Part shown: in pieces, positions 16,202 to 23,917 of the stretch
Layout of the letters: every line of letters starts with the position of its first letter
Numbering within the stretch: the stretch's first letter is position 1
Source of the DNA: Galbitalea sp036271795
Lineage (GTDB): Bacteria; Actinomycetota; Actinomycetes; Actinomycetales; Microbacteriaceae
Direction of reading: 5' to 3'
Assembly: GCA_036271795.1 (NCBI GenBank)
Contig: DATAZY010000087.1
Location: 35,887-99,886, forward strand
DNA: 64,000 nt
Made by a program: the position numbers and the translations under genes
The notes under the pieces: generated by a model
Told to the model about the DNA's origin: nothing
The model's database searches: none
What the model saw: the letters and a program-made list of their open reading frames with translations, nothing else

Positions 16202-16831
16202 TTAGCTCAGCGAGCCGGCGCGATTGAGCCGTGCGCACGCCGTGAACTCGTCCGCCGTCAATGCGAAGCGATCTGCGCGCGCCGTGAGTTCCGCCGCCCG
16301 CTCGTCCGAGACCAGGTCGGCGTCGTCCGCGACGCTGGTCGCTCCCGCGGCGCAGACCCGACAGAATGCTGCAGCACGATCAAGGGCTATCGAGAAGTCG
16401 CCGATGAAGATACCCCGCAGGATCTCATCGGCGAGCTCGGTTATCTCGTCCGGTCCGGTCGGCATCGGGGCTCCCGCGACGACAGGGTCGATCGTCTCCA
16501 GAACCTCGCTGCCGCGCTGGAACAGCAGGCTGGTACCGGCGGGATCCTGACGGATAAGCAGCCGCACCAGATAGATGCGCCACAGTGCACCCGGAAGGCT
16601 TCGGGGACTCGAGCGAGCCCAGAGTTCCGCAATCGCATCGATGCCGTGGTCGTCGGTGTAGGCGATCAGCCGCTCGAGCACTTCGGGGTCGTCGTTGTCC
16701 CTCGCGCGATTGACCAGCGCGTGCGCGGTGTCGTGAGCGACCCGCAGAATCTGGGCAGGATCCTCTCCGCCCTCGTAGGTATCGAACTTGTCGCCGGAGT
16801 ACTGGGTGGGTTTGTGAAAATCGTCGGCCAT
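16202..16831 (-). CDS. Conserved hypothetical actinobacterial protein, all-helical
   Basis: 209-residue soluble protein with no signal peptide or membrane span. It begins MADDFHKPTQYSGDKFDTYEGGEDP and continues as alternating amphipathic helices, with LERLIAYTDDHGIDAIAELWARSSPRSLPGALWRIYLVRLLIRQDP in the centre. The composition and the frequent Ala/Asp/Arg/Leu pattern are typical of a real high-GC gene. I recognise the general type as a hypothetical protein conserved in actinobacteria but know no function. It lies between the ASST pair and dipZ, 25 bases downstream of dipZ's stop and on the same strand as both. Confidence 0.75.
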   Translation of the reverse strand: MADDFHKPTQYSGDKFDTYEGGEDPAQILRVAHDTAHALVNRARDNDDPEVLERLIAYTDDHGIDAIAELWARSSPRSLPGALWRIYLVRLLIRQDPAGTSLLFQRGSEVLETIDPVVAGAPMPTGPDEITELADEILRGIFIGDFSIALDRAAAFCRVCAAGATSVADDADLVSDERAAELTARADRFALTADEFTACARLNRAGSLS

Positions 16832-16856
16832 CGCATCCAGCCTACGGTTCCTTCGG

Positions 16857-18599
16857 TTAGCCGAAGGTGAACGAGTAGGCCGAGAGCCCGCTGCTGAGTT
16901 TGATGGTGACGGTGGAGTTTCGATATCCGCCCGGCGCCAGGACGTCGTGGATGTCTGGCGCGCCCGATATGGGGATCGTCCGCGTCCCGGCCGAGTCGGT
17001 CACCGTCAGCGTTCCGGTGCCCCCAACGTTGAGGTATACATGCGATCCCTCGTAGTGCAGCCGGATGGCCGAACTGCCATTGGCCGCGGTGACCGACTCG
17101 TCGCTGACCGTGAATGCGCCGCTGAAGGCGTAATCGTTGAGGGGCAGAGATCCGGATGGGAACGTGTAGCTGGCGGTCCCCTGCTGGTATCCGGGGGGAC
17201 TCAGGAAGCTCGCGGACGGCGCACGCTCCGATCCCAGGTACGTCTCCGGCGTCAGTTTGTCAGTCGGGGTCGTGTCGGCGACATCGGTTGCCTTGGGGAG
17301 CGAGACCGACGGAGACGCATCCTTCAGAAGCGTGCGAATGAGGTTCTCGGTGCTGCTGTAGTCGCCCTCACCGAAGGCCACGTGGCGCACCTGGCCGGTG
17401 GCGTCGATCAGGTATTCGGCGGGCCAGTACTGGTTGCCGTACGCGGTCCAGGTGTCGAACTCGTTGTCCAGGGCGATCGGATACTTGATGCCCTGCTGCT
17501 TCGCGCTGGCCAGAACGTTGGCGGGCACGTGCTCGAACGCATACTCCGGAGCGTGAACCCCGACGATGACGAAGCCGTCCTTCGCGTACGACTTGTACCA
17601 GGCGTTCAGGTGCGGGGTCGAGCGCTGGCAGTTGATACACGAATAAGCCCAGAAGTCGACCAGAACGACCTTGCCGCGGAGGCTCTTCAGGGTGATCGGT
17701 TTGTCGTTCGCGGTGTTGAACCACTGGTCGATTCCCGTGAACTCCGGCGCGGTTCCGCAGTTCACGAGAGTGCTGACATCCGCCGCGCACGCGGTACTTG
17801 CGCTTCCAGCCTTCGCGCTTCCGGTCTTCGCGCCCGCCTTTGTTTTGGCGCTGCCGAATCCGATGGTCGAATTCAGCCCCGCAGTAGCCGCCTGCAGGTT
17901 GCTGGTGTAGTCGGGGATGACCTGGAGCAGAAGTCCGGGCAGGTTGTACAGCGGGACCACGGCCGCCGCCAGAGCGATCATGACGATTCCGGCGGTGACG
18001 CGAATGCCGCGCTGGTGCCGCCGAAATGCCGCAACGCGCTCCGCGAGCCGTCGACCCGCGAGCGCGAAGATCAGAAGCGGGATGGCGACGCCGATCGCAA
18101 ATGCAAGCGTTTCGAGCAGCGTGTCCGCGCTGATTGCCCCCTTTGCACCCGCGACAACGACCAGAGCCAGAACCGGGCCGGCACACGGCACGAAGACGGC
18201 GCCGAGAGCGATGCCGAGGAGAAACCCGCCGTGGTCGCCGGTGGCCTGGCGCTGCGGGATCCACGCAAACGGCTTCTCGAGAATCCGCTCGAACCGGGGC
18301 ACGATCAGTCCGACGCCAATCAGCACGAGAAAGACGATCCCGATCCAGATGATTGTTGACTGCGGCAGTTGGAGCAGGCTCAGCAGGAACGATCCGGCGA
18401 GGGTGAAGAAACTGAAGCTGACGACCAGGCCGAGGATGACCAGGTATGGCCGGCGTCCGGTGAAAGCGTTGCGAGCGGTGGTTAGAGGCCTGGCGGCCTC
18501 CGTGCCGCCGGAGAAGAAAATGACGGGGAGCACCGGGATGATGCACGGGGAAATCCCGGTCAAGAACCCGCCGATGAACCCGACGAGGAGAAGTCCCAT
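16857..18599 (-). CDS. dipZ: DipZ-type CcdA-thioredoxin fusion protein
   Basis: Membrane thiol-disulfide protein that moves reductant across the membrane for cytochrome c maturation or extracellular disulfide control. The N-terminal CcdA domain (about 1-230) has six spans and the conserved cysteines Cys19 (ISPC) and Cys139 (VPCAGP). A Ser/Ala/Lys-rich linker (about 245-270) leads to a TlpA-like thioredoxin domain with the active site C-I-N-C at 321-324. The C-terminal 140 residues form a beta-rich domain (YLNVGGTGTLTV...), as in mycobacterial DipZ. I chose ATG 18599, directly before the first span; the frame extends 24 codons upstream without a signal. 580 residues. Confidence 0.88.
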   Translation of the reverse strand: MGLLLVGFIGGFLTGISPCIIPVLPVIFFSGGTEAARPLTTARNAFTGRRPYLVILGLVVSFSFFTLAGSFLLSLLQLPQSTIIWIGIVFLVLIGVGLIVPRFERILEKPFAWIPQRQATGDHGGFLLGIALGAVFVPCAGPVLALVVVAGAKGAISADTLLETLAFAIGVAIPLLIFALAGRRLAERVAAFRRHQRGIRVTAGIVMIALAAAVVPLYNLPGLLLQVIPDYTSNLQAATAGLNSTIGFGSAKTKAGAKTGSAKAGSASTACAADVSTLVNCGTAPEFTGIDQWFNTANDKPITLKSLRGKVVLVDFWAYSCINCQRSTPHLNAWYKSYAKDGFVIVGVHAPEYAFEHVPANVLASAKQQGIKYPIALDNEFDTWTAYGNQYWPAEYLIDATGQVRHVAFGEGDYSSTENLIRTLLKDASPSVSLPKATDVADTTPTDKLTPETYLGSERAPSASFLSPPGYQQGTASYTFPSGSLPLNDYAFSGAFTVSDESVTAANGSSAIRLHYEGSHVYLNVGGTGTLTVTDSAGTRTIPISGAPDIHDVLAPGGYRNSTVTIKLSSGLSAYSFTFG

Positions 18600-18686
18600 G
18601 TGCGGAGTATCTCGCAGTTTGCTGAGCGCTGATGAGCAAGTTGCTGTGTGATCGCCTCGGCCTCGAGGCACTAGATTTGTTGACGC

Positions 18687-18759
18687 GGGCCTCTAGCTCA
18701 GTTGGTAGAGCATCGGACTTTTAATCCGTTGGTCGCGGGTTCGAGCCCCGCGGGGCCCA
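18687..18759 (+). tRNA. tRNA-Lys (anticodon TTT)
   Basis: Full cloverleaf by eye: acceptor GGGCCTC/GGGGCCC, D-arm GCTC/GAGC, anticodon loop CTTTTAA with anticodon TTT, and T-arm GCGGG-TTCGAGC-CCCGC. The discriminator base is A (18759) and CCA is not fully encoded. Its 3' part (18717 onward) is the left boundary repeat of an integrated element. Confidence 0.95.
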
Positions 18760-18763
18760 CCGC
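18717..18763 (+). repeat. attL, 47-bp core repeat (inside tRNA-Lys)
   Basis: Starts at ACTTTTAATCC in the anticodon arm and ends at GGGCCCACCGC just past the tRNA. Identical to 25770-25816. The tRNA is kept complete on this side. Confidence 0.92.
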
Positions 18764-18809
18764 GGGGGATTCCGCTACTTCCCTTTTATTTACTGGGATC
18801 TGAGGATCA

Positions 18810-19958
18810 TCACCAAAGAGTCGCTGCGTCGGTCGAAGCCTGCGATTTAGGTTTTGCCCACGCTTTGCCCACACTTTTTGGAGCTCCGGCGAGGCTGAGG
18901 GCGTCGCCAACGGCGTCGAGGTCGTCGTCAAACAACTCACTGTAGACGTCAAGGGTCATCGCCGCCGAGGCGTGACCGAGCATTCGTTGGACTGCTTTCA
19001 CGTTCGCCCCGGCAGAAATTGCCAGGCTTGCAGCTGTATGTCGCAGATCGTGGGGGCTCAGTCTCGGGATCTCTGGATGGACCTCGATCATCTCGCCCAT
19101 GGCGCGATCGAAGTTGCGGCGACGCCAGTTCTGGTTGCGCAGGGGTGCTCCGTGAGGAGAGCCAAAAATCAGAGCGTCGCGATCCTTGCCCGCGCAACGA
19201 GCAATGAGCATCTCGGTAAGGAACGACGGATACGGCACGCTGCGGCGACTGTGGTTCTTCGGCGTGCCATAGATAAGTTCCCCGCGGACCTCCGTGACCG
19301 CTTGCATGACGTTGACTCGGCGTCGCCCGGTATCGAGGTCACGGACCCGCAGCGCGGCCATCTCGCCCCAGCGGAGGCCCGTGTACCCAAGGAACAGGAC
19401 AACATCGCCGTCATCGTTACTGCGCTCCGCAAGTTCGCGCAATTGCGCGTGAGTGAGATAGCCGTGTGGTTCGTGAGTGATTCGCGGCAGGCGAATTCCA
19501 TCCGCCACGTTGCGACTTAGGCGTCCGTCCCGGATCGCATATTTCAGCATGAGCGAAAGCACGCGGTGATAGCCGCGGACAGTCGCTGGGGCCGCACGGC
19601 GAGCTTCTGCGGATAGCCAGTCCTGGATGCCCGCGTGCGTGAGCTCTGACAGGGGCACCAGTCCCCATTTCGGAATGATGCGTGTGCGAACGACCGACTC
19701 GTAGCCTTCTTTGGTTGATGGCTTCAACTGGATCTGATTGTCGATCCAGCGCAAAGCCCACTCGCCGGTCGAAATACGCGATCGCGCGGCCGACACAAAC
19801 TCGCCGCGAGCTTTCGTGACTTCTACACTCGCAAGAAATAGCTCCGCCTCGCGCTTGGTCTTGAAGCCACGCTTGTCGGTCTGCGTGCGATAAGGCGTCC
19901 GATATCGCACGCGGTAGCGTCGGCCGGCGTTCGTGTCGTACGGAGTGATGCTTCCCAC
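18810..19958 (-). CDS. int: Tyrosine integrase
   Basis: Site-specific recombinase of the lambda-integrase family, 382 residues, start GTG 19958. The N-terminal arm-binding part (about 1-60: GRRYRVRYRT...GFKTKREAELFL) and SAM-like core-binding domain (about 62-150) precede the catalytic domain. The active-site set is visible: Arg196 (TGLRWGEM), Lys234, His303-x-x-Arg306 (HDLRHTAASL), His329 (MLGHASAAMT) and the nucleophile Tyr339. It lies about 50 bp from attL and reads toward it. Its 3' end contains a pair of TTTGCCCAC sites repeated near attR, probably its own arm-type binding sites. Confidence 0.93.
   Translation of the reverse strand: MGSITPYDTNAGRRYRVRYRTPYRTQTDKRGFKTKREAELFLASVEVTKARGEFVSAARSRISTGEWALRWIDNQIQLKPSTKEGYESVVRTRIIPKWGLVPLSELTHAGIQDWLSAEARRAAPATVRGYHRVLSLMLKYAIRDGRLSRNVADGIRLPRITHEPHGYLTHAQLRELAERSNDDGDVVLFLGYTGLRWGEMAALRVRDLDTGRRRVNVMQAVTEVRGELIYGTPKNHSRRSVPYPSFLTEMLIARCAGKDRDALIFGSPHGAPLRNQNWRRRNFDRAMGEMIEVHPEIPRLSPHDLRHTAASLAISAGANVKAVQRMLGHASAAMTLDVYSELFDDDLDAVGDALSLAGAPKSVGKAWAKPKSQASTDAATLW
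18853..18873 (+). repeat. Left arm-type repeat: two TTTGCCCAC units
   Basis: TTTGCCCAC occurs at 18853 and 18864, an 11-bp period, about 90 bp inside attL and within the integrase 3' end. A 21-bp near-identical copy (20 of 21) lies at 25644-25664, in the same orientation. Probable integrase arm sites. Confidence 0.6.
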
Positions 19959-19966
19959 GACTGCAC

Positions 19967-20734
19967 CTAGAACAGCCGGTTAACCGGGACAGGTCGTTGC
20001 CCGTCGACGGCTCGGGCTCGGATGACGTGTGTCTCGAGCAATTCGTTTGGGTCGGTGACCTGGACTTCGGTCGATGTCCACTGCGTTGGGAAACGTCCTG
20101 ACTCGTCAATCCAGGTTCCGCGTTTATCGAACGCCGTGATCGTGACGAGCCGCGACTTGTCATCGCGGAACAGCAGCTTGTCGGCTTCACGCCTGACCAT
20201 CCGAGTCGCATCCGCAGTGCAGAGGTATACGACGCGGGTGACGCCTTCGCGGCTGATGCGCCAGGAGTGGCTGTTGACAATCGGTGCGTATCTCTCAATC
20301 GCTTTCGGAGTCAGCTCGACTTCGACAAGCTCAGTCTCATCCCCGCGGGTGGCGATCCCATCCGCTTGGTGGTCGTGGTAGCTCGACGCTTTCCGGTCTC
20401 GTGCCCAACTCCACCCGTTGAAGAGATATCTCGCTGAGGCGGACGCGACAGCCACCTCATGACGGAACGTCTGCCCGAGAACGTTCAGCGGTCGCATCCC
20501 GGTCGCCCGTTGTGTGGCCCAAATGGCGGACCCGTCTTGCAGGGTCAGTCGCTGCTTGTCGACAAGCCCCAGCTCGACCAAGCGCGCCGCCCACTGCTGC
20601 GCCCGCCTCAACGTCACCGGCTGTGTTGCGTCGGCGAACGCGGCCAGGGCGAACCTGATCGACTCCATGTCCGTGACCCGAACGACCTTCAGCCATTCGA
20701 TCATCTGCTCATCTCGTGCCGTAACCAACGCCAT
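19967..20734 (-). CDS. Winged-helix protein resembling replication-relaxation proteins
   Basis: 255 residues from ATG 20734, chosen because AGGAG lies about nine bases upstream; the frame is open further up but only through the 120-bp hairpin region. The N-terminal part (ARDEQMIEWLKVVRVTDMESIRFAL...RAQQWAARLVELGLVDKQRL) looks like the winged-helix domain of replication-relaxation proteins found on actinobacterial plasmids and integrative elements. The C-terminal part contains ELVEVELTPKAIERYAPIV and VVYLCTADATRMV, reminiscent of a nuclease-like fold such as that used by mobilisation proteins. It sits between integrase and hairpin, so a role in element replication or transfer is likely but unproven. 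Confidence 0.7.
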   Translation of the reverse strand: MALVTARDEQMIEWLKVVRVTDMESIRFALAAFADATQPVTLRRAQQWAARLVELGLVDKQRLTLQDGSAIWATQRATGMRPLNVLGQTFRHEVAVASASARYLFNGWSWARDRKASSYHDHQADGIATRGDETELVEVELTPKAIERYAPIVNSHSWRISREGVTRVVYLCTADATRMVRREADKLLFRDDKSRLVTITAFDKRGTWIDESGRFPTQWTSTEVQVTDPNELLETHVIRARAVDGQRPVPVNRLF

Positions 20735-20811
20735 CTCGTCGTTCTCCTGATCTCTCTTTCTTGTTGCTCGTCCGGCTCCGAACTTGTCTCTTTCTTTTCT
20801 TCTTCTTGTTT

Positions 20812-20931
20812 TGTCTTTATCCCTGTCCCACTGCTGCTGCTTTACTTCCCAACCCCTCCCATGAACTGGTGAGTGTGAGGGGTTGGGAAGCGCGCCCGCG
20901 CGGCAGCAGCGGTGGGACAGGGATAAAGACA
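20812..20931. repeat. 120-bp two-stage hairpin between divergent element genes
   Basis: An outer 29-bp stem (20812-20840 with 20903-20931, 28 of 29 paired) is followed by an inner perfect 13-bp stem (CTTCCCAACCCCT, 20845-20857, with 20878-20890) and a 20-nt loop. The stems are separated by TTTA on one side and a GC-only 12-mer on the other. A pyrimidine-rich tract precedes it on the plus strand. A replication or transfer origin, or a transcriptional barrier, is possible. Confidence 0.8.
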
Positions 20932-21017
20932 CGTCAAGCCTTCGTTCACCCCTTCGCGCCCGACGAACGAGCTGGCGAAGTACCAAAGTGGTGAGTTCCA
21001 TGTTTTGGACTGTACAC

Positions 21018-21059
21018 GTTTTTAACAGGATTTGAGTTTTATATCCGTGTTTTTAACAG
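21018..21059 (+). promoter_or_regulatory. Twin GTTTTTAACAG repeats before the XRE gene
   Basis: GTTTTTAACAG occurs at 21018-21028 and 21049-21059, a 31-bp (three-turn) spacing, in an AT-rich gap between the divergent hairpin side and the regulator. This suits operators for the XRE protein encoded 20 bases downstream, or short iterons. Confidence 0.5.
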
Positions 21060-21077
21060 ACTTAGGATTAGAGAGGA

Positions 21078-21707
21078 ATGCCAGCACAGAGGCTCGGGCG
21101 ATACCCTGTCGGCATGGCAGACTTCAGAACGGCCGCCACTGTCGGCGCTCGCATCGCCGCGCTCCGTAAAGCTCGCGGCTTCGCGAGCACGAAAGTATTG
21201 GCCGAAGCAATACCGGGAGACTCGGTGACCGAGTCGATCCTTCAGAACATCGAGGCGAACCGGAAGAACGATCTTGCTGTCGCACAGCTACTCAACATCG
21301 CTGCAGCGCTTCGGGTCTCCCCGCTGTTCATCCTGGCGCCGCTCGGCTCCCCGCACGAACACCTCGACCTCCCCAACATCACCCCGGACCTCGCTGCAAT
21401 GTCTGTCGCCGAGTTTGATGCCTGGGTGTCCGGCCTGACCGACGGCGGTTACCGTCCGGTCACCGCAGATGAACTGAGCGAACGATCCCAGCTCGAGGCG
21501 CTCCGAGAACTCCTCGCCGAACGACGCGCACTCCGACGGTTCCAAACCATCATCGATCTCGAGAAAGAACTCCCCGCAACCGCCGATGGAGCCACCACCG
21601 CCGAATGGGACAACACCGAGCTCCGCATCGAAGAAGCCAAACGCCGCATCAGCCAACTCGAAATCTACCTCGGCTCCGCCGGCTGGAGCATCGACAGCGA
21701 CAAATGA
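21078..21707 (+). CDS. XRE-family regulator with C-terminal coiled coil
   Basis: 209 residues. An N-terminal Cro/CI-type helix-turn-helix (about 20-85: VGARIAALRKARGFASTKVLAEAI...VTESILQNIEANRKNDLAVAQLLNIAAALRVSPLFILAPLG) is followed by a linker and a charged C-terminal coiled coil (about 135-205, SERSQLEALRELLAERRALRRF and LRIEEAKRRISQLEIYL), likely for oligomerisation. The start is uncertain: ATG 21078 has AGGA about ten bases before it, and ATG 21114 would begin closer to the domain. It probably controls the element through the twin GTTTTTAACAG repeats upstream. No cleavage motif of LexA-like repressors is seen. Confidence 0.85.
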   Translation: MPAQRLGRYPVGMADFRTAATVGARIAALRKARGFASTKVLAEAIPGDSVTESILQNIEANRKNDLAVAQLLNIAAALRVSPLFILAPLGSPHEHLDLPNITPDLAAMSVAEFDAWVSGLTDGGYRPVTADELSERSQLEALRELLAERRALRRFQTIIDLEKELPATADGATTAEWDNTELRIEEAKRRISQLEIYLGSAGWSIDSDK

Positions 21708-21979
21708 ATTCGGGACGTCTGTGACAGTGACCAACCAAGCCAATTTGTCCGCACTGAGGGCACCTACTATGAACGGACCGAAAGCTTACAGGAGGAGACT
21801 TCGAATGAGCGTTTGATCAGCCAATAAGCGGGGCCAGCTGCGCAATCGGGCCTCCCTAAGCTCCTGTAAAGCAAAGCTGGTCAACTGGTAGACCAAACGG
21901 TCTATTGCTCGCGCAGAAAATGCGATATGTTCTCGACTATCAGGCACCGGGTCTGGGATTGCTCGAGTTTGGAGAAGTA
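21708..21979 (+). promoter_or_regulatory. Leader region of the export cassette with a palindrome
   Basis: 272 bp without a clear gene. It holds the palindrome TAGACC-AAAC-GGTCTA (21889-21904), a TetR-operator-like shape, and a near-inverted pair GCTTACAGGAG (21784-21794) and CTCCTGTAAAGC (21861-21872). A 15-codon frame ending in MSV-stop has a good GGAGGAG inside, but I cannot support it as a gene. This region is the likely promoter and control area of the cassette. Confidence 0.45.
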
Positions 21980-22324
21980 ATGAAGAAGGTAACGAGAAAA
22001 CGCTTGGCGGTGGCACTTGGGGTAGCGACACTTTCCGTCGGCCTCATCGGGATTGGAAGCGCTCCAGCCATGGCGAGCCCGCCGTGGGGCTGCACGGGAG
22101 GTACGTACTCCGGGGGCACCGGAACCGACTGGTCAGACACCTACATGGTCTTCGGAACCTGCGGCCTCGTCAAGGATCGTGTCGTTTTCTATCCATACAG
22201 CTCGTCGCCGACTTCGTACACCAGTAGCTGGGTCTCGGACCCGAGCGATGCCGAAACGGCCATCCCGCTCACCGTGCAAGGACAGCACACAACGACCAAG
22301 AACACGAAGATTTACATCTATTGA
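21980..22324 (+). CDS. Small secreted protein with two cysteines, unknown family
   Basis: 114 residues from ATG 21980 (GGAG five bases upstream). An N-terminal signal peptide KKVTRKRLAVALGVATLSVG...PAMA is cleaved after AMA, leaving a mature product of about 82 residues beginning SPPWGC. It has exactly two cysteines (WGCTGG and FGTCGL), suggesting one disulfide, a Gly/Ser/Thr/Tyr-rich body and a Tyr-ending tail (KIYIY). I recognise no family; it lacks the GGxW pattern of lactococcin-972 peptides. It is first in a cassette with a lipoprotein, adaptor and ABC exporter, so it may be the exported effector or a surface partner. Its TTGA end overlaps the next gene. Confidence 0.7.
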   Translation: MKKVTRKRLAVALGVATLSVGLIGIGSAPAMASPPWGCTGGTYSGGTGTDWSDTYMVFGTCGLVKDRVVFYPYSSSPTSYTSSWVSDPSDAETAIPLTVQGQHTTTKNTKIYIY

Positions 22325-22809
22325 AATTTCAAAGAAGCGTCGCGGTTCTCGCCGCTGGCCTGGTGCTCTGTGCGCTTAGCGCATGCTCGAGCCCGGCCAG
22401 TGGCGGGGCCACAGCTGGAACCTCGGACACAGCGCATATGTCAGCGGCCCAGGCTGCCGCCATGGCCGACGGCAAAGTCACGGCCGACGAATACCAAGCC
22501 GGATTCCGCCGCTATCAAAGTTGCATGAAAAAGGCCGGCTGGGATTTGATCATTTCGGACTCTACTGGCTACCTCATCAAATACAGCTTCCCCACCGCCG
22601 GTACCAAGGACGACGCGCGATGCTACGCGTTAGAATTTGGCGCGATCGACGACGCTTGGCAACTTGAGAACATCGATCGATCCGATACCACCAATACGCT
22701 GAGACAGTGCCTGGTGACCGCCGGCATCACTCCCCGCAAGACAAGGGCTGAAATCGATGACCAACTCGCGGCAGCGGGGATCAACCCACAATCCTGCTTC
22801 ACGCATTAA
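22321..22809 (+). CDS. Cys-rich lipoprotein of an ABC-exporter cassette
   Basis: 162 residues with start TTG 22321, overlapping the previous stop by four bases. The signal peptide ends at the lipobox LSAC (Cys22), so the protein is lipid-anchored outside. The mature part has four further cysteines (YQSC, ARCY, RQCL, QSCF), which could form two disulfides, and a helical motif VTADEYQAGFRRYQSCMKKAGW. Lipoproteins of this general look accompany ABC/peptidoglycan-binding cassettes in actinobacteria, but no function is known to me. An immunity or capture role for the small secreted protein is a guess. Confidence 0.75.
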   Translation: MKFQRSVAVLAAGLVLCALSACSSPASGGATAGTSDTAHMSAAQAAAMADGKVTADEYQAGFRRYQSCMKKAGWDLIISDSTGYLIKYSFPTAGTKDDARCYALEFGAIDDAWQLENIDRSDTTNTLRQCLVTAGITPRKTRAEIDDQLAAAGINPQSCFTH

Positions 22810-23917
22810 CAGAAGGCCGCCCTGGTTATATCTTTTACCCCTCATCGCGGTCTGGGTTGTTCCCATCGCGCTAGTGACAGTTGCTGTGCCCTTGGCGGTC
22901 GCGCGCGAGGGTGAGGGATTTCAGAAACCTCCGTCGCAATTTGCCGTAGTTGGTAGTCGTCTGGATGAGTATCGAACTTCAGTCAATACGGTGGTCAGTT
23001 TTGGCACCCCGGCGTCGATTGTGTCTCCCTCTGGTGGACTAGTCACAGCCGTGGTTGCGCACAGCGGCGACACTGTTGCACCAGGGAAAGAACTCTTCGC
23101 AGTCGACTACGTGCCCGTAGTGGCGTTTCAGGCCAGCTCGCCCTTATATCGCGACCTGTCATATGGCGACACGGGTTCCGATGCGCAAGTTCTTACTGAA
23201 TTCTTGAGTTCGACTGGGTACCTGTCGGCCAGCTCGGTCGGTCCCCGAATATTGCCTGCGGTCGTCGTTGCGATCAGAAAATTTCAAGCTAGCATCGGGC
23301 AAAAGCAGGACGGCACATTCCGCGTCGCCTACGGCGCGTATGTCCCGCCATCAGTCAAGGTCATAGGTGACTCTCTCCTCCAGGTTGGCGATTCGGTGTC
23401 CCCCGGCACCGCCGCCTATTCAGCAGAAAAGCTGCCCAGTACGATGACCTTTGCCGCATCCGATCAAGGCACCAATCTAGAGCCGCTGAAGGATTCCCCT
23501 GTTGTCTTCCAGCTCGGATCTGAGAAAGTTGCTCTAGCCTCCCTCACACCAACTTCAACCGAGATTGCTCAGGTTTACAAGGTCCTGCAGGACGCCAAGC
23601 TCAACGGGACGAGCCAATTCACGTCGTCGAACAGTGATGGCTCCGTGGGCAGCTACAGCGGCGGGTTGCTGTACTTGAAGAACGGATCTTCCTACGGCGT
23701 CGTACCGAACAGTGCAATTTTCATCTCATCGCTGGGAGCGCAATGTGTCTTTGTTCACACAGTAGGATCCGCTCGGCCAGTACCCCAAAAGCTGACCGTC
23801 TCTCAAGCGACGCTGGGGGAGCTGGGCTTGACGTCGGTCAATCGATCGCTTGTTGGCAAAACCATCCTGCGAGACCCCCACACCCTGTCTCGGGATGTGC
23901 TCAGGACATGCAAATAG
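22757..23917 (+). CDS. Peptidoglycan-binding membrane-fusion-like adaptor
   Basis: 386 residues, start ATG 22757, overlapping the lipoprotein gene by 53 bases. One N-terminal span (about 23-48) anchors a long extracytoplasmic region. About residues 125-190 form a PG_binding_1-like domain (SPLYRDLSYGDTGSDAQVLTEFLSSTGYL...AIRKFQASIG). Flanking segments such as GGLVTAVVAHSGDTVAPGKELFAVD look like the biotinyl-lipoyl hairpin of membrane-fusion proteins. It is probably the cell-wall-spanning partner of the ABC exporter encoded just downstream. A single late cysteine pair (GAQCVF, RTCK) is present near the C-terminus. Confidence 0.82.
   Translation: MTNSRQRGSTHNPASRINRRPPWLYLLPLIAVWVVPIALVTVAVPLAVAREGEGFQKPPSQFAVVGSRLDEYRTSVNTVVSFGTPASIVSPSGGLVTAVVAHSGDTVAPGKELFAVDYVPVVAFQASSPLYRDLSYGDTGSDAQVLTEFLSSTGYLSASSVGPRILPAVVVAIRKFQASIGQKQDGTFRVAYGAYVPPSVKVIGDSLLQVGDSVSPGTAAYSAEKLPSTMTFAASDQGTNLEPLKDSPVVFQLGSEKVALASLTPTSTEIAQVYKVLQDAKLNGTSQFTSSNSDGSVGSYSGGLLYLKNGSSYGVVPNSAIFISSLGAQCVFVHTVGSARPVPQKLTVSQATLGELGLTSVNRSLVGKTILRDPHTLSRDVLRTCK

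Noticed and set aside
21771..21815. 15-codon reading frame ending in MSV before the secreted-protein gene
   Set aside because: It overlaps a good ribosome-site-like sequence but has no coding signal and no sign of conservation that I can see; it could equally be leader RNA.
21980..22324. Possible lactococcin-972-type bacteriocin
   Set aside because: It has a signal peptide and an ABC exporter nearby, but lacks the GG-x-W pattern and the aromatic C-terminal repeat layout of that family; I only keep it as an unknown secreted protein.
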